Of a stretch of 36,283 nucleotides of DNA, positions 29,612 through 36,283 are shown piece by piece. Both the position numbers and the translations under genes were made by a program. The notes beneath the pieces are model-generated. The model saw nothing but the letters and a program-made list of their open reading frames with translations. It did no database searches and had not been told where the DNA came from. The stretch is taken from NCBI GenBank assembly GCA_946480445.1, contig CAMLJN010000029.1:1-36283 (forward strand). Reading direction: 5' to 3'. This DNA comes from an uncultured Buttiauxella sp. (lineage in GTDB: Bacteria; Pseudomonadota; Gammaproteobacteria; Enterobacterales; Enterobacteriaceae). The stretch's first letter is position 1. Each line of letters starts with the position of its first letter.

Positions 29612-30483
29612 TGTCCATTTTGATCGATAAAAACACCAAGGTAATTTGCCAGGGTTTCACCGGCAGCCAGGGGACCTTCCACTCCGAGCAGGCGATTGCT
29701 TACGGTACGCAAATGGTTGGCGGCGTCACGCCTGGTAAAGGCGGCACCGAGCACCTGGGCCTGCCGGTATTTAATACCGTGCGCGAAGCCGTAGAAGCTA
29801 CCGGCGCAACGGCATCCGTTATCTATGTCCCTGCGCCGTTCTGCAAAGATTCAATCCTGGAAGCGATTGACGCGGGCATCAAGCTGATTATCACCATCAC
29901 CGAAGGCATCCCTACGCTGGATATGCTGACCGTGAAGGTTGCGCTGGATGAAGCAGGCGTCCGCATGATCGGGCCAAACTGCCCGGGCGTTATCACCCCA
30001 GGCGAATGTAAAATCGGCATCATGCCGGGCCACATTCACCTGCCGGGCAAAGTGGGCATCGTTTCCCGTTCCGGTACGCTGACCTATGAAGCGGTTAAGC
30101 AAACTACCGATATCGGTCTGGGCCAGTCTACCTGTGTGGGCATCGGCGGCGACCCGATCCCGGGCTCTAACTTTATCGACATCCTGAAGATGTTCCAGGA
30201 AGACCCGAAAACCGAAGCCATCGTGATGATCGGTGAAATCGGTGGCAGCGCAGAAGAAGAAGCCGCAGCCTATATCAAAGAGCACGTCACCAAGCCTGTG
30301 GTAGGTTATATCGCGGGCGTAACCGCGCCGAAAGGCAAGCGTATGGGCCACGCAGGCGCCATCATCGCCGGCGGAAAAGGGACGGCGGATGAGAAATTTG
30401 CTGCTCTGGAAGCTGCAGGAGTGAAAACTGTTCGCAGTCTGGCAGACATTGGCGATGCGCTGAAAGCCATTTTGCCACAGTAA
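29611..30483 (+). CDS. sucD: Succinyl-CoA synthetase alpha subunit
   Basis: The 290-residue protein has an N-terminal CoA-binding Rossmann domain ([14 protein letters not shown] at 11-24) and the phosphohistidine H247 in [10 protein letters not shown], with the supporting GPNCPGVI and SRSGTLTYE blocks. It is one residue longer than E. coli SucD. It is the last protein gene of the sdh-suc operon and is followed by the structured 3' UTR described separately. Confidence 0.98.
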   Translation: MSILIDKNTKVICQGFTGSQGTFHSEQAIAYGTQMVGGVTPGKGGTEHLGLPVFNTVREAVEATGATASVIYVPAPFCKDSILEAIDAGIKLIITITEGIPTLDMLTVKVALDEAGVRMIGPNCPGVITPGECKIGIMPGHIHLPGKVGIVSRSGTLTYEAVKQTTDIGLGQSTCVGIGGDPIPGSNFIDILKMFQEDPKTEAIVMIGEIGGSAEEEAAAYIKEHVTKPVVGYIAGVTAPKGKRMGHAGAIIAGGKGTADEKFAALEAAGVKTVRSLADIGDALKAILPQ

Positions 30484-30572
30484 ACTGTGGGGTAGGGTGG
30501 GGCATTCCACCCTACAACAGCACGAATAATAAATGTTCGACATGGTTGGCCACGCTTAAGTGGCCTTTTTTT
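30484..30572 (+). ncRNA. sdhX: Probable 3'-UTR-derived sRNA SdhX (RybD)
   Basis: In E. coli the 3' end of the sdh-suc transcript is processed to the Hfq-binding sRNA SdhX, which represses ackA among other targets. Here the same place, right after sucD, holds about 90 bases with a 9-bp hairpin GTAGGGTGG/CCACCCTAC (30492-30500 and 30507-30515), a single-stranded A/U-rich stretch, and a terminator hairpin with a seven-T tail, the layout expected for an Hfq sRNA. The identity is by position and structure; I did not align it to a reference, and the 5' processing site is not known. Confidence 0.55.
30548..30572 (+). terminator. Terminator of the sdhCDAB-sucABCD operon
   Basis: The stem GGCCAC/GTGGCC with a GCTTAA loop is followed by seven T. 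It ends the operon and would form the 3' end of the SdhX-like RNA. Confidence 0.9.
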
Positions 30573-30654
30573 ATAGGTAAACTCACTCCTCCCGCCCGCA
30601 ATCTGCTCTGACAAACGAGCTTTTTCATAGATAACCCCCGTGAGCGCTGAAAAG

Positions 30655-30718
30655 GTGCGTAACGTGTTGCCTTGTCACTCAGCTACAGGCTTGTCGCCAT
30701 GCAAGGCACGCACTTTTT
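30655..30718 (+). other. Structured intergenic element ending in a T-tract
   Basis: GTGCG (30655-30659) and TGCCTTG (30668-30674) pair with the contiguous CAAGGCACGCAC (30702-30713), which is followed directly by five T. The first arm has an 8-base bulge, and the loop is 27 bases. A CTGACA hexamer lies upstream near 30608, without a good -10. It could be the end of a small RNA or a second terminator. I know no homologue; the assignment is open. Confidence 0.4.
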
Positions 30719-30767
30719 GTTTGCAGGAATAATATTTTCAAGGGTAAGCGCATCAAAAATCATGGTT

Positions 30768-31017
30768 TGTTAATTTAATGCTTATCAAAAGTTGCATGCA
30801 TGTGGCTTTAACGCCGTTGGCGGCAGGCAGGCCATAAAATAACGTAAGGTGATTAACACCGAAAAGAGAAGTAATGGCGAAAAACCGTTTTCGGGCCAGA
30901 ATTGAATTGCGAGGCATTTATTCCTGAGCGGTGTGAGAGATTAACTTAAAAGCATGTTTTGGAACACGTTATTAACAATATGTTCACCATTCATTCCTAA
31001 AAGATACTTAATTAACA
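30768..31017. promoter_or_regulatory. ArcA-like boxes in the long cydA upstream region
   Basis: The 905-base gap before cydA carries matches to the ArcA consensus WGTTAATTAW: TGTTAATTTA at 30768-30777 on the plus strand (9 of 10), TGTTAATAAC at 30977-30968 on the minus strand (8 of 10), and TGTTAATTAA at 31017-31008 on the minus strand (10 of 10). The last two are 40 bases apart. cydAB is a known ArcA-activated, Fnr-modulated promoter in E. coli. The rest of the gap is A/T-rich; apart from the sRNA-like region and the hairpin at 30655-30718 I see no gene in it. Confidence 0.5.
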
Positions 31018-31388
31018 ATCGCGAGGAAAATTGCGCCAGATCAATATCTAAGGCTGGCGCGCAGGGGGGCAAAAGGAGTAAATTGTCGCGGATCAATGTA
31101 GCGACATGCAGACATTTTCGCTATAAATTGATCGCTGTCGAGAAATGCAAACTTCCCTGAGCAAATACCTATTTATTGTAAGGAAATTGCAGGGTAATAT
31201 ATTTGCGGATTATTTTAGGTTTTTTTATTAACGTATTTGTAACCTTTTCCCTTTTGCTTTCACATTTTTCTGTCATGTGTAGGTAAAAGAGAAATCTGGA
31301 AGCGAATGTTTTGTATTAGGGCATGCGTTGTGGGGAGCCAGGCGGCGAACCACGGTCGAAGTCTTCATGCGAAGAGCAAGGAGTCAAG

Positions 31389-32957
31389 ATGTTTGATATT
31401 GTCGAACTGTCGCGCTTACAGTTTGCCTTGACCGCGATGTACCACTTCCTGTTTGTGCCACTGACGCTGGGTATGGCGTTTTTACTGGCCATTATGGAAA
31501 CGGTTTACGTCCTGTCAGGTAAACAAATTTATAAAGATATGACCAAGTTCTGGGGCAAGTTGTTTGGTATCAACTTTGCGCTGGGCGTTGCCACCGGTTT
31601 GACCATGGAGTTCCAGTTCGGGACTAACTGGTCTTACTATTCACACTATGTGGGTGACATTTTTGGTGCGCCACTGGCCATTGAAGGCCTGATGGCATTC
31701 TTCCTCGAGTCCACCTTCGTTGGTCTGTTCTTCTTCGGTTGGGATCGCCTGGGTAAAGTGCAGCACATGGCGGTAACCTGGCTTGTCGCGCTTGGCTCCA
31801 ACCTTTCTGCCCTGTGGATTCTGGTCGCCAACGGCTGGATGCAGAACCCTATCGCTTCCGATTTCAACTTCGAAACCATGCGTATGGAGATGGTCAGCTT
31901 CTCCGAACTGGTTCTGAACCCGGTTGCGCAGGTTAAATTCGTCCACACTGTCGCCTCCGGCTACGTTTGCGGCGCAATGTTTATCCTGGGTATCAGCTCT
32001 TACTACATGCTTAAAGGCCGCGACTTTGCTTTTGCAAAGCGCTCTTTTGCCATTGCAGCAAGTTTTGGTATGGCCGCTATTCTGTCCGTTATCGTGCTGG
32101 GTGATGAGTCCGGTTATGAAATGGGCGACGTGCAGAAAACCAAACTGGCCGCAATTGAAGCAGAGTGGGAAACGCAGCCTGCTCCGGCAGCCTTTACCCT
32201 GTTTGGGATCCCCGATCAGGACAAGCAAGAGAACAGCTTCGCCATTCAGATTCCTTACGCGCTGGGCATCATTGCGACCCGTTCTGTGGACAAGCAGGTG
32301 ACCGGCCTTAAAGAACTGATGGTGCAGCACGAAGAGCGTATCCGTAACGGGATGAAAGCCTACAGCCTGCTTGAGCAGCTGCGTGGTGGCTCAACCGACC
32401 AAAGCGTGCGTGATAACTTTAACAACGTTAAAAAAGATCTGGGCTATGGTCTGCTGCTTAAGCGCTATACCCCGAACGTCACAGACGCCACCGAAGAGCA
32501 GATTCAGAAAGCAACCAAGGATTCTATCCCTCGCGTTGCACCGCTGTACTTCGCCTTCCGTATCATGGTCGGCTGTGGCTTCCTGATGCTGTTTATCATT
32601 GCCGTCTCGTTCTGGACCGTGACTCGTAACGCCATCGGTGAGAAAAAATGGCTGCTGCGTGCGGCGCTGTATGGTATTCCGCTGCCGTGGATTGCAATTG
32701 AATCTGGCTGGTTTGTTGCCGAATACGGCCGTCAACCTTGGGCGATTGGTGAGGTGCTGCCGACAGCCGTGGCGAACTCCTCGCTGACCGTGGGCGATCT
32801 GCTCTTCTCCATGATTCTGATTTGCGGCCTTTATACGCTGTTTATGGTGGCTGAGCTGTTCCTGATGTTCAAATTTGCTCGCCTTGGGCCGAGCAGTCTG
32901 AAAACAGGTCGCTATCACTTTGAGCAGTCCACCGTGGCTTCTCAGCCGGCACGCTAA
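31389..32957 (+). CDS. cydA: Cytochrome bd-I ubiquinol oxidase subunit I
   Basis: The ATG at 31389, 7 bases after AGGA, gives 522 residues, the E. coli length; a longer frame to 31323 adds 22 non-conserved residues. The haem b595 ligand H19 is in [11 protein letters not shown]. The haem b558 ligands (around H186 and M393) and the quinol-binding Q-loop with [15 protein letters not shown] are intact. It is a polytopic inner-membrane protein that oxidises quinol and reduces O2 at high affinity. It is the first gene of cydABX-ybgE. Confidence 0.98.
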   Translation: MFDIVELSRLQFALTAMYHFLFVPLTLGMAFLLAIMETVYVLSGKQIYKDMTKFWGKLFGINFALGVATGLTMEFQFGTNWSYYSHYVGDIFGAPLAIEGLMAFFLESTFVGLFFFGWDRLGKVQHMAVTWLVALGSNLSALWILVANGWMQNPIASDFNFETMRMEMVSFSELVLNPVAQVKFVHTVASGYVCGAMFILGISSYYMLKGRDFAFAKRSFAIAASFGMAAILSVIVLGDESGYEMGDVQKTKLAAIEAEWETQPAPAAFTLFGIPDQDKQENSFAIQIPYALGIIATRSVDKQVTGLKELMVQHEERIRNGMKAYSLLEQLRGGSTDQSVRDNFNNVKKDLGYGLLLKRYTPNVTDATEEQIQKATKDSIPRVAPLYFAFRIMVGCGFLMLFIIAVSFWTVTRNAIGEKKWLLRAALYGIPLPWIAIESGWFVAEYGRQPWAIGEVLPTAVANSSLTVGDLLFSMILICGLYTLFMVAELFLMFKFARLGPSSLKTGRYHFEQSTVASQPAR

Positions 32958-32972
32958 GACAGGAGTCGTCAA

Positions 32973-34112
32973 ATGATCGATTATGAAGTATTGCGTTTTA
33001 TCTGGTGGCTGCTGATTGGCATTCTGCTGATCGGTTTTGCCGTCACCGATGGCTTCGACATGGGCGTGGGGATGCTGTCCCGCGTAATTGGCCGCAGCGA
33101 CGTTGAGCGCCGCATTATGGTTAACTCCATTGCGCCGCACTGGGACGGTAACCAGGTCTGGATTATCACCGCGGGTGGTGCTCTGTTTGCCGCATGGCCA
33201 ATGGTGTACGCCGCCGCGTTCTCCGGCTTCTATGTGGCGATGATCCTCGTGCTGGCCTCTTTGTTCTTCCGTCCGGTCGGTTTTGATTACCGTTCCAAGA
33301 TTGAAGACATGCGCTGGCGCAACATGTGGGACTGGGGCATCTTCATCGGTAGCTTCGTGCCACCGTTGGTGATTGGTGTTGCCTTCGGCAACCTGTTGCA
33401 GGGCGTGCCTTTCCATATGGACGAGTACATGCGTCTGTACTACACCGGCAACTTCTTCCAGCTGCTCAATCCGTTTGGTCTGCTGGCGGGCGTGGTAAGC
33501 GTCTCGATGATTCTGGCGCAGGGGGCAACCTATCTGCAGATGCGTACCGTGGGTGAGCTGCACCTGCGTGCCCGTGCTGCGGCGCAGATCGCAGCTCTGG
33601 TGATGATGGTTTGCTTTGTGCTGGCAGGCGTCTGGGTGATGTACGGTATTGATGGCTATGTGGTGACCTCAGAAATGAACCATCACGCAGCGTCGAACCC
33701 AATGACCAAAGAAGTGGCGCGTCAGGCTGGTGCCTGGATGGTGAACTTCAACAACATGCCGATTCTGTGGGCCATCCCTGCGCTTGGCGTGGTGCTGCCG
33801 CTGCTGACCGTGCTGATGTCTCGTCTGGAGAAGGGGGCGATGGCTTTCCTGTTCTCTTCCCTGACGCTGGCCTGTGTGATCCTGACCGCGGGCATCGCGA
33901 TGTTCCCGTTCGTGATGCCTTCCAGCACGGTGATGAACGTTAGCCTGACTATGTGGGATGCCACCTCCAGCCAGCTGACGCTGAACCTGATGACCTATGT
34001 TGCTCTGGTCTTCGTGCCGATTATTCTCCTCTACACCACCTGGTGTTACTGGAAAATGTTCGGGCGTATTACCAAGCAAGACATCGAAAGCAACACCCAC
34101 TCTCTGTACTAA
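32973..34112 (+). CDS. cydB: Cytochrome bd-I ubiquinol oxidase subunit II
   Basis: The 379-residue protein matches E. coli CydB in length. It is polytopic, with the conserved start MIDYEVLRFIWWLLIGILL and the loop FAVTDGFDMGVGML, where an Asp residue lies on the proposed proton path to haem d. It follows cydA after 15 bases, with an AGGAGTCG ribosome site. It forms the heterodimer core of cytochrome bd-I with CydA. Confidence 0.98.
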   Translation: MIDYEVLRFIWWLLIGILLIGFAVTDGFDMGVGMLSRVIGRSDVERRIMVNSIAPHWDGNQVWIITAGGALFAAWPMVYAAAFSGFYVAMILVLASLFFRPVGFDYRSKIEDMRWRNMWDWGIFIGSFVPPLVIGVAFGNLLQGVPFHMDEYMRLYYTGNFFQLLNPFGLLAGVVSVSMILAQGATYLQMRTVGELHLRARAAAQIAALVMMVCFVLAGVWVMYGIDGYVVTSEMNHHAASNPMTKEVARQAGAWMVNFNNMPILWAIPALGVVLPLLTVLMSRLEKGAMAFLFSSLTLACVILTAGIAMFPFVMPSSTVMNVSLTMWDATSSQLTLNLMTYVALVFVPIILLYTTWCYWKMFGRITKQDIESNTHSLY

Positions 34113-34126
34113 GTAAGGAGCTGATT

Positions 34127-34240
34127 ATGTGGTACTTTGCATGGATTCTGGGAACGCTTCTTGCCTGTGCATTTGGCATCATTACCGCGCTTGCGCTTGA
34201 GCACGTTGAAGCTGCAAAAGCCGGGAAAGAAGAACACTGA
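34127..34240 (+). CDS. cydX: CydX, small subunit of cytochrome bd-I
   Basis: This small gene encodes 37 residues, starting MWYFAWILGTLLACAFG and ending in a charged tail with EHVEAAKAGKEEH. It has a single transmembrane helix and is the same length as E. coli CydX, which stabilises the haem groups of CydAB. A strong AAGGAG ribosome site precedes the ATG. Its stop overlaps the ybgE ATG by one base (TGATG). Confidence 0.95.
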   Translation: MWYFAWILGTLLACAFGIITALALEHVEAAKAGKEEH

Positions 34241-34533
34241 TGGAAGCAATTATCGCGAAGCTGTACGCGGTAATGGATAAGAGCCCCTTGCGGGCTCTTT
34301 CCTTGATCATGGCGTTGGGGTTGGCTGGTTGTATTTTCTGGGACCCAACGCGCTTTGCCGCGAAGACCAGCGAGCTGGAAATCTGGCACGGCTTTCTGCT
34401 GATGTGGGCAGTTTGCGCCGGTGTGATCCATGGCGTGGGTTTTAGCCCGAAGAAGGTTCTTTGGCAGGGGGTTTTTTGCCCTTTAATCGCCCAACTTGCC
34501 CTGCTGGCGGGGCTGCTGTTTTTCTTCTTCTGA
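34240..34533 (+). CDS. ybgE: Cyd operon protein YbgE
   Basis: The 97-residue protein has about three transmembrane helices and the conserved NPxR-like DPTRFAAKTSELEIW loop. Its length equals that of E. coli YbgE. It is translationally coupled to cydX and is the last gene of the cyd operon in enterobacteria; its function is not established, though genetic association with cytochrome bd is constant. Confidence 0.93.
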   Translation: MEAIIAKLYAVMDKSPLRALSLIMALGLAGCIFWDPTRFAAKTSELEIWHGFLLMWAVCAGVIHGVGFSPKKVLWQGVFCPLIAQLALLAGLLFFFF

Positions 34534-34566
34534 GGTTGCCGTTAAGTCAAACTTCTTCACCTAAAT

Positions 34567-34592
34567 TTTATGGGCTTTAACAAGCCCATAAA
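34567..34592 (+). terminator. Stem-loop between ybgE and ybgC, probable terminator
   Basis: An 11-bp stem, with core ATGGGCTT/AAGCCCAT and a TAAC loop, lies 34 bases after ybgE. The tail (TATTTACT) is only weakly T-rich, so termination is probably partial. A TATAGT hexamer near 34642 could be the -10 of the ybgC-tol promoter, but no good -35 is seen. Confidence 0.6.
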
Positions 34593-34682
34593 TATTTACT
34601 CAAGGTTTAAAACAACCCATTCCCAACCCCCATCCTCTTGCGTATAGTAGCTACGTTAAATTGCATTCCCGGGATGTAAGTA

Positions 34683-35770
<1,088 letters not shown>

Positions 35771-35780
35771 GGGGTAAGTC

Positions 35781-36206
35781 ATGGCCAGACGTACACGTGG
35801 TCGTCGTGAACTAAAGTCCGAAATTAACATCGTACCTCTGCTGGACGTGCTGCTGGTGCTGCTGCTGATCTTTATGGCAACGGCGCCGATCATCACCCAG
35901 AGCGTTGAGGTAGATCTTCCGGATGCGACAGATTCGCAGACGGTTAGCAGCAACGATGAGCCGCCGGTCATTATTGAAGTGTCCGGAGTAGGGCAGTACA
36001 GCGTGGTGGTTGAAAAAGATCGCATGGATCAGTTGCCATCCGAACAGGTGGTTGCGGAAGCGCAGCGCCGTTTGCAGGCCAATCCAAAAACGGTCTTTTT
36101 GATCGGTGGGGCGAAGGATGTGCCGTATGAGGAAATCATAAAGGCGCTCAACCTGCTGCATAGCGCAGGCGTGAAATCCGTCGGTCTGATGACGCAGCCA
36201 ATCTGA
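35781..36206 (+). CDS. tolR: Tol-Pal system protein TolR
   Basis: The 141-residue protein (E. coli 142) has one N-terminal transmembrane helix with the proton-channel Asp at D22 in VPLLDVLLVLLLIF, and a periplasmic ExbD/TolR domain that ends NLLHSAGVKSVGLMTQPI. It starts 10 bases after tolQ, behind AAGGGGTAAG. It is homologous to ExbD and MotB. Confidence 0.97.
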   Translation: MARRTRGRRELKSEINIVPLLDVLLVLLLIFMATAPIITQSVEVDLPDATDSQTVSSNDEPPVIIEVSGVGQYSVVVEKDRMDQLPSEQVVAEAQRRLQANPKTVFLIGGAKDVPYEEIIKALNLLHSAGVKSVGLMTQPI

Positions 36207-36234
36207 TCCATCTCGCTATATTTGGGAACTGATA

Positions 36235-36283
36235 GTGTCAAAGGCAACCACAGAAAACGATAAGCTCAAACGCGCGATAATCG
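36235..36283 (+). CDS. tolA: TolA, N-terminal fragment
   Basis: Only the first 16 codons are in the window. The frame starts at GTG 36235 and reads MSKATTENDKLKRAII, close to the E. coli TolA N-terminus just before its membrane anchor. It follows tolR by 28 bases and completes the expected tolQRA order. The family function is to couple the TolQR motor to Pal and TolB across the periplasm. Confidence 0.9.
   Translation, partial: MSKATTENDKLKRAII

Noticed and set aside
30954-31160. 68-codon open frame in the cydA upstream region
   Set aside because: No ribosome site, no recognisable similarity, and it spans an ArcA-like box in an A/T-rich control region. It is probably chance.
30484-31388. 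Remnants of mngRAB genes
   Set aside because: No frame in this gap shows the features of an FruA-type PTS protein, a GntR regulator or an alpha-mannosidase.

Overview
The window is a chromosomal segment of a gamma-proteobacterium of the family Enterobacteriaceae. Almost every protein is nearly collinear with its Escherichia coli counterpart, and gene order follows the E. coli chiPQ-fur-fldA ... tolQRA region. The proteins and a few lineage-specific absences suggest a genus near Enterobacter, Lelliottia, Leclercia or Cedecea rather than Escherichia, but the genus cannot be fixed from this sequence alone. I see no phage, IS element, CRISPR array, tRNA or rRNA.

Layout. 1-475: end of the chitoporin gene chiP and the lipoprotein gene chiQ. 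559-3215 (minus strand): fur, fldA, ybfE, ybfF. 3401-5621 (plus): seqA and pgm. 5676-13473 (minus): the complete kdpFABCDE potassium-uptake operon, with a well-conserved KdpE operator at 13551-13573. 13785-18805 (plus): ybfA, then phrB, ybgI, pxpB, a frameshifted pxpC, and nei. 18882-20168 (minus): gltA. 20827-30483 (plus): sdhCDAB-sucABCD, followed by a 3' UTR that is probably the sRNA SdhX. 31389-34533 (plus): cydABX-ybgE. 34683 to the end (plus): ybgC-tolQ-tolR and the first codons of tolA.

How the genes work together. gltA, sdhCDAB and sucABCD encode citrate synthase, succinate dehydrogenase, 2-oxoglutarate dehydrogenase E1/E2 and succinyl-CoA synthetase, a contiguous half of the TCA cycle that feeds quinol to the respiratory chain. 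cydABX encodes the high-affinity quinol oxidase that can reoxidise that quinol at low oxygen. kdp covers K+ limitation, fur and fldA iron and redox homeostasis, and tol-ybgC envelope integrity.

The most unusual region is 16414-18013. In E. coli this operon reads ybgI-pxpB-pxpC-pxpA-nei and encodes 5-oxoprolinase. Here pxpA is absent between pxpC and nei, and pxpC carries a one-base deletion that splits it into two overlapping frames. The overlap contains a run of eight G that includes a canonical -1 slippery heptamer. Slippage there would give a protein of exactly 310 residues. Other points worth checking are a disrupted upstream ORF before fur, a structured element with a T-tract between sucD and cydA, nested inverted repeats between sdhB and sucA, and the absence of ybgA/rhs and mngRAB-type genes at their E. 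coli positions.
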